A stretch of 64,000 bases of DNA from Polaribacter sp. IC073 (GTDB taxonomy: Bacteria > Bacteroidota > Bacteroidia > Flavobacteriales > Flavobacteriaceae): contig NZ_VORS01000011.1 of the NCBI RefSeq assembly GCF_007997075.1, positions 1 through 64,000 of the forward strand, given 5' to 3'. Of the stretch, positions 50,074 through 58,404 are shown piece after piece. The notes under the pieces are model-generated. The model searched no databases and had not been told where the DNA came from. It saw only the letters and a list, made by a program, of their open reading frames with translations. Position 1 is the first letter of the stretch, and each line of letters begins with the position of its first letter. Made by a program: the position numbers and the translations under genes.

Positions 50074-52086
50074 ATGAAAAAATCAATTTTTAAAATTCTT
50101 AATGTTGTAGCTTTTTCTATAGTTACATTATCGTTAACAAGTTGTGATAGCGAAGAGCCAGAAATCATTTTACCAGGTGGCGAATCTGAAGTAATAGAAA
50201 ATTTAAAAACAGGTGTAATGGATGGTAAGCTTAAAGAAGATTATACATTAGAACCTGGGGTAACGTATAGTTTAAACGCTTCTTTTACAGTTGATTCAGG
50301 AGCAAAATTAACAGTACCTGCAGGGACAAAAATTCAAGCTTTAAATGGAGGTACTAGCGTTTTTATTGCAGTTTTACAAGGAGGAAAAATAGATATTCAA
50401 GGGACAGAATCTAATCCGGTAATTATGTCTTCAGCATCAGGAAATCCTGGAGATTGGGGAGGTTTAACAATTTGTGGAGAAGCTACAACGAGTGCAGGTG
50501 TAGCAGCAGAAGCAGAGGTTGGCGGTTTTATTTATGGGGGTACAGATGATACCGATAGCTCAGGTTCTATAAACTATTTGGTTATAAAAGGGACAGGAGC
50601 TCAAATTAGCTTAACATCTCAATACAATGGTGTTTCTTTTTACGCTGTTGGTTCTGGTACTACTGTTAGTAATGTTGCTGTAATTAATGGTTCGGATGAT
50701 GGTGTGGAGTTTTTTGGAGGTACAGTATCTGTTTCAAACTTATATTTAGAAAATAATGAAGACGATGCTATCGATTGGACCGAAGGTTGGAATGGTACTG
50801 TTTCTACTGCATATATTTCTCATACTAAGGCAGGGTTTTCTACGGTTTTTGAAGGAGACAAAGGCAATGGAAATCCTAAATTTAATAATATAACGGCTAT
50901 TTCTACTGTAGGAGGTAAAGCATTACAATTTAAATTACAATCTGGAGGCACAATTTCTGGTTTGTCTTTAAGTGGATATGATGTAGATTTAGATATGAAA
51001 GATGGTGGTAATACGGCGAATGTTGTATTTTTAGAAGGTTATTCTCCCGTTGCACTTGCTACAGAAGCAGAAATGACAACTTCAACAGATTACTTTTATA
51101 CATTAAACACAAGTGTAGTACCAACCGTTAATGCTTTAGAATTTGATTGGGTACCTACAGATTTAACATTTGATAATGCTACCTTACAAGGTGCAGTAAG
51201 TACAAACGTTACTTTAGATGCTGCTGTAAGTTATACTTTAAATTCCTCTTACATTGTGCAATCTGGTGCAACATTAACCATTCCTGCTGGAACAAAAATA
51301 ACAGCTAGAGATGGCGGAACAGGAGTTTATATTGCAGTATTACAAGGTGGTAAAATAGATATTCAAGGTACAGCAACTAATCCTGTTGTAATTTCATCTG
51401 TTTCTGCAACTCCAGGAGATTGGGGAGGTTTAACAATCTGTGGAAACGCAACTACATCTGCCGGTATTAATGCAGAAGCAGAGGTTGGTGGTTTTATTTA
51501 CGGAGGAATAAATGATACAGACAATTCTGGGTCTATAAAATACTTAGTAATAAAAGGAACTGGGGCTCAAATTAATTCAGAATCTCAATACAACGGAGTT
51601 TCTTTATATGCTGTTGGATCTGGAACTACACTTGAAAATATTTCTGTAATAGATGGTGCAGATGATGGTGTAGAGTTTTTTGGAGGAACAGTCTCTGCTA
51701 AAAATCTATATTTGGTAAATAATGAAGATGACTCTGTAGATTGGACAGAAGGATGGAACGGTACAGTTACAAATACTTATATTTCTCATACTGTTGCTGG
51801 TTTTTCTACTGCTTTTGAAGGTGATAAAGCTAATGGAAATCCTAATTTTGTAAACTTAACAGCTATTTCTACAGTAGCTGGTACAGCTTTACAGTTTAAA
51901 AAGACTTCTGGAGCCACTATTACTAATGTTTGGTTAGAAGGATATGCGAAAAATATCGATATGAAAGATGGTGGTTCATTGGCAAATGTTATTATAGATG
52001 GTTCTGCAGCAACAACAACAGCAGAGTATAAAACAGGGACTAAAGTAGATGTTTCTACTTGGACTTGGAAAAGTGCAGGTTTGTAG
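50074..52086 (+). CDS. Surface lipoprotein with two beta-helix repeats
   Basis: 670 residues. The lipobox SLTSC places the lipidated cysteine at residue 24, and the next residues DSEE form an acidic signal of the kind that sends Bacteroidota lipoproteins to the cell surface. The rest is two copies (about 47-321 and 368-642, offset 322 residues) of a right-handed beta-helix-like module: LTVPAGTKI, VLQGGKIDIQGT, NPGDWGGLTICG, EVGGFIYGG, DDGVEFFGGT, DDxxDWTEGWNGT, GFSTxFEGDK and DMKDGG. The Asp-rich loops could bind a metal or ligand. It follows the TonB receptor by 127 bp and probably works with it as a substrate-binding partner, as SusD does for SusC, but with an unrelated fold. Function otherwise unknown. 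Confidence 0.85.
   Translation: MKKSIFKILNVVAFSIVTLSLTSCDSEEPEIILPGGESEVIENLKTGVMDGKLKEDYTLEPGVTYSLNASFTVDSGAKLTVPAGTKIQALNGGTSVFIAVLQGGKIDIQGTESNPVIMSSASGNPGDWGGLTICGEATTSAGVAAEAEVGGFIYGGTDDTDSSGSINYLVIKGTGAQISLTSQYNGVSFYAVGSGTTVSNVAVINGSDDGVEFFGGTVSVSNLYLENNEDDAIDWTEGWNGTVSTAYISHTKAGFSTVFEGDKGNGNPKFNNITAISTVGGKALQFKLQSGGTISGLSLSGYDVDLDMKDGGNTANVVFLEGYSPVALATEAEMTTSTDYFYTLNTSVVPTVNALEFDWVPTDLTFDNATLQGAVSTNVTLDAAVSYTLNSSYIVQSGATLTIPAGTKITARDGGTGVYIAVLQGGKIDIQGTATNPVVISSVSATPGDWGGLTICGNATTSAGINAEAEVGGFIYGGINDTDNSGSIKYLVIKGTGAQINSESQYNGVSLYAVGSGTTLENISVIDGADDGVEFFGGTVSAKNLYLVNNEDDSVDWTEGWNGTVTNTYISHTVAGFSTAFEGDKANGNPNFVNLTAISTVAGTALQFKKTSGATITNVWLEGYAKNIDMKDGGSLANVIIDGSAATTTAEYKTGTKVDVSTWTWKSAGL
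50212..51036 (+). repeat. Internal repeat copy 1 of the beta-helix lipoprotein
   Basis: Residues about 47-321; its motifs (GGKIDIQG at 103, DWTEGWNGT at 234) recur 322-324 residues later in copy 2. The copies share many identical stretches at protein level but differ in codons, so this is an old rather than recent duplication. Confidence 0.85.
51175..51999 (+). repeat. Internal repeat copy 2 of the beta-helix lipoprotein
   Basis: Residues about 368-642, matching copy 1 across the whole length (GGKIDIQG at 425, DWTEGWNGT at 556). A spacer of about 45 residues separates the copies. Confidence 0.85.
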
Positions 52087-52106
52087 TCTAATAATATTCA
52101 TAGAAT

Positions 52107-52138
52107 AAAAAAAAGCAGGCTTTAAGCCTGCTTTTTTT
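52107..52138. terminator. Bidirectional terminator after the beta-helix lipoprotein gene
   Basis: The stem GCAGGC pairs with GCCTGC around a 5-nt loop, extended by an A-run on one side and a T-run on the other, so it can end transcription of both the plus-strand lipoprotein gene and the minus-strand heavy-metal-domain gene. Confidence 0.85.
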
Positions 52139-52159
52139 ATTTTACAAAATAAGAATATT

Positions 52160-52630
52160 TTACTCAGTTTCTTTTGCACAACAAGCCATTTTACAATCAT
52201 CTGTGCAAATCATTTTGCCGTTTACAGTTTCACCAGAACAACAACCTTTTTTATTTGTATTTAGTTCGCATTTTTCTTTACAAGTATTAGAACAAATATG
52301 TGGTTTTTTAGAAGCTATCAAAGTTGTGTTTTCTGAAGCTTTGTACAAGTCTCCACCAGCAATTCCATCTACGTAAGCAATTAAGTCTTTTGTAGAAGTC
52401 GTATTTGCATCAAACTCTATCGTTGCAATACTGTCTGTAAAAACAACTTTAGCATCTATTACACCTTCTTTTTTAGACAACTTAGATTGAATTATTTTTG
52501 CACAACCAATTTCACAAGTCATACCAGAAATAGCAAGAGAAATTTTTTCTTTTTTAATTTCTTTATTACACCCTATAAAAACAAAACAAGCAACAGCAAT
52601 TGAATAAAATATTTTTTTAGTAGTCATCAT
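52160..52630 (-). CDS. HMA-domain lipoprotein with cysteine-rich tail
   Basis: 156 residues (start at 52630; a second ATG follows at once). A signal with FVFIGC suggests lipidation at Cys21. Residues 29-95 form a heavy-metal-associated fold, with SGMTCEIGC at the metal site: Cys39 and Cys43 are three residues apart instead of the usual two. The C-terminal 45 residues hold ten cysteines in CxxxC, CC and CxxxC groups. It probably binds copper or another soft metal in the cell envelope, for delivery or detoxification. No efflux ATPase is adjacent. It is divergent from the exporter gene. Confidence 0.82.
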   Translation of the reverse strand: MMTTKKIFYSIAVACFVFIGCNKEIKKEKISLAISGMTCEIGCAKIIQSKLSKKEGVIDAKVVFTDSIATIEFDANTTSTKDLIAYVDGIAGGDLYKASENTTLIASKKPHICSNTCKEKCELNTNKKGCCSGETVNGKMICTDDCKMACCAKETE

Positions 52631-52720
52631 ATTTAATTATTAGATTATGCTACAAATTTATCAATAATCAGGCTCATATTTCAATAATTGTAAGACTTTT
52701 ACGGCTTTAACTTTTGAAGC

Positions 52721-53596
52721 ATGAATAATCAACAACAAAAATGGCTTTACCTTGCGTTACTTTCTCTGGTTTGGGGAAGTTCATTTATTTTAATGAAAAA
52801 GGCATTGTTGGGTGTAACACCTATTCAGCTAGGTGCCTTAAGAATGATTTTTACAGCTATTTTTCTTTTAACGGTTGCTGCTCCATCATTAAAAAAAATA
52901 AAAAAGAAACATTATAAATATATTGTTTACACTTCTATCGCGGGAACTTTTGTTCCTGGGTTTCTGTTTGCTTTTGCAATTACAACAATAGACAGTTCTA
53001 TTGTGTCTATTCTAAATTCATTAACACCTTTTTATACGTTAATATTTGGTGCAATGGTTTTTGGTTTCGCTTTTAAAAGAAGGCAATTATACGGAATTTT
53101 AATTGGCTTGTTAGGAACCTTAATTCTAATTTTAAAAGGAGCTGCTTTAAACCCTGATCAGAATTATTGGTATGCTTTTTTAATAATTATCGCTTCTGTT
53201 GGGTACGCATTTAATGCAAATATGGTGAAGAAGTATTTAAGTGATTTGAACGCACTTTCTATTGTAACAGGTAATTTTTTATTATTACTTATTCCAGCAA
53301 TTGTGGTTTTAGGCTTCACAGATTTCTTTGCTACGTTTGATGTTGAGAATAAAGTTTTAATGCAGTCCTTAGGGTATTTAGCAATTTTATCAATTGTAGG
53401 AACTGGAATTGCAAAAACTATTTACAATAAGTTGGTTCATATTTCAGATCCTGTTTTTTCATCTTCTGTAACTTATTTAATTCCATTAGTGGCAATCTTT
53501 TGGGGAGTGTTAGATGGTGAAAAATTAAGTACGCTTCAGGTTTTCGGAGGAGTTGTTATTCTAATAGGAGTTTATTTGGTGAATAAGAAAAAATAG
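52721..53596 (+). CDS. EamA/DMT-family transporter
   Basis: 291 residues with ten hydrophobic segments in two EamA halves. Seen: LVWGSSFILMKKALLGVTPIQLGALRM-type start (residues 17 onward in pieces), FxIVSILNSLTPFYTLIFGAMVFG near 89-112, a second half with SSVTYLIPLVAIFWGVLDGE and a basic end (LVNKKK). This family exports amino acids or other small metabolites across the inner membrane; the substrate cannot be read from sequence. A possible promoter TTG-N18-AACTTTTG lies at 52688-52716, close to the ATG. Confidence 0.88.
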   Translation: MNNQQQKWLYLALLSLVWGSSFILMKKALLGVTPIQLGALRMIFTAIFLLTVAAPSLKKIKKKHYKYIVYTSIAGTFVPGFLFAFAITTIDSSIVSILNSLTPFYTLIFGAMVFGFAFKRRQLYGILIGLLGTLILILKGAALNPDQNYWYAFLIIIASVGYAFNANMVKKYLSDLNALSIVTGNFLLLLIPAIVVLGFTDFFATFDVENKVLMQSLGYLAILSIVGTGIAKTIYNKLVHISDPVFSSSVTYLIPLVAIFWGVLDGEKLSTLQVFGGVVILIGVYLVNKKK

Positions 53597-53623
53597 TTTT
53601 TTAGAAACAATTAAATTAACGAA

Positions 53624-53647
53624 TGTCTCACTGAGCTTGTCGAAGTG
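53624..53647 (+). repeat. 24-bp dispersed repeat, copy 1
   Basis: TGTCTCACTGAGCTTGTCGA plus AGTG. It matches the copy at 60289-60312 at 22 of 24 positions. Both lie in intergenic DNA directly after plus-strand genes. Confidence 0.75.
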
Positions 53648-53834
53648 CTTTTTGCTCTTTGAATTTAAAAAAAGATCTTAGCGATCTCTGCGTATTATTT
53701 GCGGTTAATCTTCAGTTTTAAAAGATGGTTTAAGTAACTAATGTTAGACAGCCTTAAAGTTTCGAGAGTAACGAAGTGCCCTTTTAAGCTTCCCTTTGTG
53801 AAAATTTGTAAAATTCGTGTTTAAAAAATAGCAA

Positions 53835-53867
53835 TAAAAAAAGAGCCAAAACCTAAGTCTTGACTCT
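53835..53867 (-). terminator. Terminator of the M16 peptidase operon
   Basis: On the minus strand AGAGTCAA pairs with TTGGCTCT (one G-T pair) around a 10-nt loop and is followed by a T-run, 29 bp after the stop of the downstream M16 gene. Confidence 0.7.
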
Positions 53868-53895
53868 CTATTTTTAAAAATATTTCTAAAATTGA

Positions 53896-55950
53896 TTACT
53901 TAAAATCTGCATCAGAAACACCTTCGTTTATTTTTACTTCTTTTATTTTGAATTCTAAATCCATTGGTCCCATTTTTTGACCGATGGTATGTGGAAATTT
54001 AATTCCGTTTACTTCTTTATAGTCAGAAAATACTGTTGGCGTTTTTACTTCTTTACCATCTGGCGTTTTTACAGTTTTTACTTCTTTTATTTTTAAACCA
54101 GAAGTCATGTCGTAATAAACCTCTGTATCGTTAGATTTTAAGACGATTGCATTTTTACCTTCAATTGGCTCTATTCTAACCAATTCACCAGACATATAAC
54201 TTACATCATTAAAAAGAGCATTTCCGCTTTTTGCTTCCGCAATTTGCTCTGCTTTCATGTCCATTCTCTGACCTCTAGACTCAGAATATCCTGTCGTTCC
54301 ATCAAAAACTGTTTTAGAGGCAACATTTCCCATTACAGAAACAACCTGTGAAGTTTTATTTGGCGCAGATGCTTTCATTGTCATGACTAAAGGAGTTCCT
54401 TGTATTGTAGCATTGGCAACCATCATTGTTGTTTTAACAGCCATCACTTTATCTTTACCTCCAATTGCTTCAAAGTATTTGTTAACAACAGTTTTAGCCG
54501 TCATTCCTGCAGGAATTGGCATTGTCATAGCTGGCTTTTCTGTTGGGTTTCCTTCAGTATCAAAATAACTGATTACATAATCTGTTTTCTCTAAGTTTTT
54601 AAGAACCTCAATTCCTTTACCAGTAACCATTATTCTAGCTTTATCTCCTCTAAAATATTTAATTGCTGCATTTTGTACATCAGCTACAGTTACAGAATTA
54701 ATGTTTTTAATATAGTTCGCATAAAAATCTTCTGGCAAGTTGTAAAGTGCAATATTAAGTGCGTAGTTTGCAGCAGTTGCAGGTTTCTGAACGTCCATTA
54801 CAAAACCACCAATATATTCTTCTTTGGCATCTTTTAATTCTTTCTCTGTTACTTGTTGGTAACGAATTTTATTTATTTCTTTTTGTATTTCTACAACAGA
54901 ACTATCTGTTACCATATTTCTTACACTTGCAGTAGCTCTAAAAGTAGCTGTATTTGTTTGTCTGCTTTGACCAACTCTAGAATAAGAACCATATGTATAT
55001 GCTTTATCTTCTCTTAAGTTTTTAAAAAGTCTAGCACCACCACCGCCACCAAGAATTTTATTTGCCAATAAAGCTGCATAATAATCTTTGTCTCCTAAAG
55101 TTAGGTCAATGGTGTTTACAACCGCAATTTCAGACTGATTTGCATTTGGCATATTAACAAAACTAATTTGTGTAGTAGAAAGATTTTCTGGTGCAGAAAA
55201 GGCAGCAGCAGCTATTTGTCCTTTTTTCCAATCAGCAAATAACTTCGTTACTAATTTTTTAGTCTCTTTTGGGTTGATATCTCCTACAATAATTAAATAG
55301 GCATTGTTAGGTCTGTAGTACGTGTTAAAGTTGTTTTTTACATCTGCTAAAGTAATCTTGTTTACAGAAGTTTTACTTGTAAATTCTCCGTAGGGATGAT
55401 TTTTACCGTACACCAAAATACTTTCTACTCTACTAGCAATTACAGGGATGTTTTTTTCTAAAGACTTTAAATTCTCTAAAGTAACCTCTTTTTCTTTATC
55501 AAATTCTTCTTGCGTAAATTGAGAGTTTTTTACACCATCTGCCATTAAACTTAATACTTCTGGGAAGTATTTTTTTAAAGATCTTGCAGAAGCACTAGTA
55601 CTATTAAAGCTAACATTTGCTCCTAAGAAATCTACCTTTTCGTTAAAGTTGTCTTTACTAATTTTTGTAGTTCCTCTACCTAATAAACTACCCATCATGC
55701 TAGAAACACCAGCTATTTCACCCTCAAAATAAGGTTGATTGTCTATTCTTAAAGTAGCAGCAACTCTTGGCAATTTATGGTTTTCTACCATAATTACGGT
55801 CATACCGTTGTCTAAAGAAAATTTCTCTGCGGTTCCTAATTTTACAACAGGATCTGGTCCTGGAGTAGGCATTTTACTTCTGTCTATTTGCGCGTTTGTG
55901 GCAAAAGACAATGTTATAATTGCTATCGTTGATAAAATTTTTGTCTTCAT
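53896..55950 (-). CDS. Inactive M16 (pitrilysin) family partner with LolA-like C-terminal domain
   Basis: 684 residues, signal peptide ending near FATNAQ. The first about 470 residues form the two-lobed M16 fold (LDNGMTVIMVENHKLP; GGGGARLFKNLREDKAYTYG), but the zinc site HxxEH is SMMGS at 84-88, so all three ligands are lost. Residues about 488-684 form a beta-rich LolA-like domain (VNKYFEAIGGKDKVMAV, then DYKEVNGIKFPH). It is encoded 8 bp downstream of an active M16 peptidase, the usual arrangement for a heterodimeric periplasmic processing peptidase in which one subunit is inactive. Substrates are unknown. Confidence 0.9.
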   Translation of the reverse strand: MKTKILSTIAIITLSFATNAQIDRSKMPTPGPDPVVKLGTAEKFSLDNGMTVIMVENHKLPRVAATLRIDNQPYFEGEIAGVSSMMGSLLGRGTTKISKDNFNEKVDFLGANVSFNSTSASARSLKKYFPEVLSLMADGVKNSQFTQEEFDKEKEVTLENLKSLEKNIPVIASRVESILVYGKNHPYGEFTSKTSVNKITLADVKNNFNTYYRPNNAYLIIVGDINPKETKKLVTKLFADWKKGQIAAAAFSAPENLSTTQISFVNMPNANQSEIAVVNTIDLTLGDKDYYAALLANKILGGGGGARLFKNLREDKAYTYGSYSRVGQSRQTNTATFRATASVRNMVTDSSVVEIQKEINKIRYQQVTEKELKDAKEEYIGGFVMDVQKPATAANYALNIALYNLPEDFYANYIKNINSVTVADVQNAAIKYFRGDKARIMVTGKGIEVLKNLEKTDYVISYFDTEGNPTEKPAMTMPIPAGMTAKTVVNKYFEAIGGKDKVMAVKTTMMVANATIQGTPLVMTMKASAPNKTSQVVSVMGNVASKTVFDGTTGYSESRGQRMDMKAEQIAEAKSGNALFNDVSYMSGELVRIEPIEGKNAIVLKSNDTEVYYDMTSGLKIKEVKTVKTPDGKEVKTPTVFSDYKEVNGIKFPHTIGQKMGPMDLEFKIKEVKINEGVSDADFK

Positions 55951-55958
55951 CTTATTTC

Positions 55959-57266
55959 TTATTTTTTCTTAGGTAAATATTCTAAGATTAATCTCTGGTT
56001 TTTATTTAAGTATTTATTCGCAACTGCTCTAATTTCTTCACGAGTAACAGATCTGTAGATGTCAATCTCCGAATTAATTAAATTAGTATCTCCATACATT
56101 ACATTATATCTAGCCAAAGAATTTGCAATTCCAACAACACTAGCGTTGGCGTTTACATAATTGTTTTCAAACTGATTTTGAATTTTTTGAAACGCTCTTT
56201 CAGAAATTAAGTCTGTTTGAATTTTTACAATTTCTTCATCCATTTCCTTTATCAAGTCATCTAAGGCAACTTCCCCAAGTGGAATCGCAAATAATGCATA
56301 CACACCATAATCTTGTTGTGAAACGTTTGCAGCCTGAACAGCTAGTGCCATTTTCTTCTCATCTACCATTTTTTTATACAAAACAGAGCTCTTTCCACCA
56401 CTTAAATAAGTAGAAATCATATCTAAAATTTTAGAATCTCTAGTTTTAAAAGAGGGCGTTCTGTAAGCAGCTACAATAGCTGGTATTTGAATATTGTCAT
56501 CATAAGCCGTTGCTCTATATTCTTCAGTAATAGGAGCTTCTTTCGGGAAGTTTCTTACAACATCTGCTCCTCTAGGTATCGGCCCAAAATAAGCTTTTAT
56601 CATTTTTTTAGCAGACGCAAAATCAATATCACCAGCAACAACTAACGTTGCATTATTTGGTACATAATATTTTTTGTTGAACGCTAAGAACTCTTCTAAG
56701 GTAGCTGCATCTAAATGTTTCATGTACCCTACATTTGGGTCTTTGTATGGGTGCACTTTAAATAGGTTCTTAGATATTTCAGGTAATAAATTAGAATACG
56801 CTCTTGTACGCTCTCTTTTTTCTTCTTTTACAACATCATTTTGTGTGTCTACACCTTCTTGTTTAATAATTGGGTGTAATAAACGCTCAGACTCAAGCCA
56901 TAAACCTAACTCTAATTTGTTCGAAGGAAAAATCTCATAATAATAAGTTCTATCTTGAGAGGTATTTGCATTTACTCTACCTCCATTAGAAGCCACAATA
57001 TTCATCCATTCACCTCTTCCAATATTTTCGGTTCCTTCAAATAATAAGTGTTCGAAGAAGTGTGCAAAACCAGTTCTTTCTCTACTACCATCTTTACCAC
57101 CAACACCATACATTACAGAAGTAATTACTACGGGCGCAGAATTGTCTTGATGCAAAATTACTTGCATTCCGTTGTCTAACTTGTACTCTTCAAATTCAAC
57201 TTTTTGTGCATTTACAGAAAACGCAACCAACATAGCTGAAGCAAGAGATAAAATACTTTTTTTCAT
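55959..57266 (-). CDS. Active M16 family zinc peptidase
   Basis: 435 residues, signal peptide (MKKSILSLASAMLVAFSVNA). The inverted zinc motif HFFEH lies at 69-73, and the third ligand Glu149 is 76 residues further on, in DVVKEEK; the substrate-recognition R/Y pair lies in the C-terminal lobe. It degrades or processes peptides in the periplasm. It is the first gene of a two-gene operon with the inactive partner 8 bp downstream, and is divergent from rplU. Confidence 0.93.
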   Translation of the reverse strand: MKKSILSLASAMLVAFSVNAQKVEFEEYKLDNGMQVILHQDNSAPVVITSVMYGVGGKDGSRERTGFAHFFEHLLFEGTENIGRGEWMNIVASNGGRVNANTSQDRTYYYEIFPSNKLELGLWLESERLLHPIIKQEGVDTQNDVVKEEKRERTRAYSNLLPEISKNLFKVHPYKDPNVGYMKHLDAATLEEFLAFNKKYYVPNNATLVVAGDIDFASAKKMIKAYFGPIPRGADVVRNFPKEAPITEEYRATAYDDNIQIPAIVAAYRTPSFKTRDSKILDMISTYLSGGKSSVLYKKMVDEKKMALAVQAANVSQQDYGVYALFAIPLGEVALDDLIKEMDEEIVKIQTDLISERAFQKIQNQFENNYVNANASVVGIANSLARYNVMYGDTNLINSEIDIYRSVTREEIRAVANKYLNKNQRLILEYLPKKK

Positions 57267-57446
57267 TGATTTTTTATTTAATTAATAATAGATGCTTTGT
57301 TTGACGCCGAGAAATTCTCTTTGTTACAATAAATTAGCATTTTTTATAAGGTTTCACCAAAAATAGTAAGAATCTGTTGAAAAAAGAAACTTAAAAAATT
57401 ATTTATTCACTTGATTCTAATGCTTTTATTTTTTTTTGAAGCAATG

Positions 57447-57476
57447 TTGTAGCTTTCTAAAAAAGATGTATATTTG
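57447..57476 (+). promoter_or_regulatory. Promoter of rplU-rpmA
   Basis: TTG at 57447-57449, a 19-bp spacer and TATATTTG at 57469-57476: a complete match to the flavobacterial consensus TTG-N19-TAnnTTTG. The transcript would start about 53 nt before the rplU ATG and carry a leader in which ribosomal-protein feedback control could act. Confidence 0.75.
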
Positions 57477-57535
57477 CATCCGTATTTTCAAGAGAGAAGG
57501 TGCGTTAACCAGTATTAATACGCAAAACAAATAGT

Positions 57536-58018
57536 ATGTACGCAATCGTAGAGATAGCAGGGCAGCAGTTTAAAGTAGCAAAAGACCAAAAAGTATACGT
57601 TCACCGTTTACAAGGAGAGGAAGGATCAAAAGTAACTTTTGATAACGTTCTTTTACTTGATGACAATGGAAGTGTATCTATTGGCGCCCCAGCTATAAAA
57701 GGAGCCGCAGTAACGGCAACAATTTTAGGTCACTTAAAAGGTGATAAAGTAATCGTTTTCAAGAAAAAAAGAAGAAAAGGTTACCAAAAGAAAAATGGAC
57801 ACAGACAAGCTCTTAGTGAGATTCAAATTGAATCTATCGCTGCTACAGGTGCTGATAAAACTGCTTCTAAAAAAGCAGAAGCTCCAAAGGCAGAAACAGC
57901 ATCTAACGATTTAAGTTCTATGACTGTTGCTGAATTAAAAGCTTTAGCTAAAGAACAAGATATCTCTGGATATACTTCTTTAAAGAAAGCTGAATTAATA
58001 GAAGCTTTAACTAAATAA
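57536..58018 (+). CDS. rplU: 50S ribosomal protein L21 with C-terminal extension
   Basis: 160 residues. Residues 1-103 are ordinary L21 (MYAIVEIAGQQFKVAKDQK, then FKKKRRKGYQKKNGHRQ), a 23S rRNA-binding protein of the large subunit. Residues about 104-127 are an Ala/Lys linker, and 128-160 form a SAP/Rho-N-like helical motif (MTVAELKALAKEQDISGYTS and on), absent from short L21 proteins but usual in flavobacteria. It is the first gene of the rplU-rpmA operon, 29 bp before rpmA. Confidence 0.96.
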   Translation: MYAIVEIAGQQFKVAKDQKVYVHRLQGEEGSKVTFDNVLLLDDNGSVSIGAPAIKGAAVTATILGHLKGDKVIVFKKKRRKGYQKKNGHRQALSEIQIESIAATGADKTASKKAEAPKAETASNDLSSMTVAELKALAKEQDISGYTSLKKAELIEALTK

Positions 58019-58047
58019 GAATTTACAAATTTTAAAACCATAACATC

Positions 58048-58308
58048 ATGGCACATAAAAAAGGAGTAGGTAGTTCGAAGAATGGTAGAGAATCAGAATC
58101 GAAACGTCTAGGAGTAAAAATATTTGGAGGACAAGCTGCAATTGCAGGAAACATTATTGTTCGTCAAAGAGGTACAACTCACAATCCAGGAGAAAACGTT
58201 TACATGGGTAAAGATCATACTTTACATGCAAAGGTTGATGGAGTAGTGGAATTTAGAAAGAAAAAAGACAATAGGTCTTATGTTTCTATAACTCCATTTG
58301 AAGCTTAG
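58048..58308 (+). CDS. rpmA: 50S ribosomal protein L27
   Basis: 86 residues with the family start [20 protein letters not shown], then [17 protein letters not shown] and [17 protein letters not shown]27 lies near the peptidyl-transferase centre. There is no N-terminal propeptide of the kind cleaved in Firmicutes. It follows rplU by 29 bp and ends at a terminator. Confidence 0.97.
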   Translation: MAHKKGVGSSKNGRESESKRLGVKIFGGQAAIAGNIIVRQRGTTHNPGENVYMGKDHTLHAKVDGVVEFRKKKDNRSYVSITPFEA

Positions 58309-58333
58309 TAAATAAGTATCAAATAACACTATA

Positions 58334-58367
58334 AAAAAGCACTAACATTTATTTGTTAGTGCTTTTT
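58334..58367 (+). terminator. Rho-independent terminator after rpmA
   Basis: AAAAAGCACTAACA pairs with TGTTAGTGCTTTTT around a loop of about 6 nt, ending in the T-run; 25 bp after the rpmA stop. Confidence 0.85.
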
Positions 58368-58404
58368 CGCGTTTTAGAACTTTCCATTTTGTACTTTTAC
58401 TCCC

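Larger units (their letters stand above)
53597..53895. other. 299-bp intergenic region with dispersed-repeat debris
   Basis: No gene found. It holds a 24-bp element (53624-53647) that recurs at 60289, a stretch with TTAGCGATCTCTGCG and TTTGCGGTTAATCTTC (about 53680-53715) of the type I recall as common intergenic debris in flavobacterial genomes, a short TCGAGAGTAACGAAGTG motif near 53763, and the M16 operon terminator at its end. Confidence 0.55.

Noticed and set aside
50074..52086. Beta-helix lipoprotein as a SusD-like protein or pectate lyase
   Set aside because: It lacks the SusD TPR-type helices and the lyase catalytic Arg/Lys/Asp arrangement is not recognisable; the two-repeat architecture is different.
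54383..54594. Plus-strand open frames opposite the inactive M16 gene
   Set aside because: Two overlapping frames with no promoter or homology signal, inside a well-conserved coding region on the other strand.
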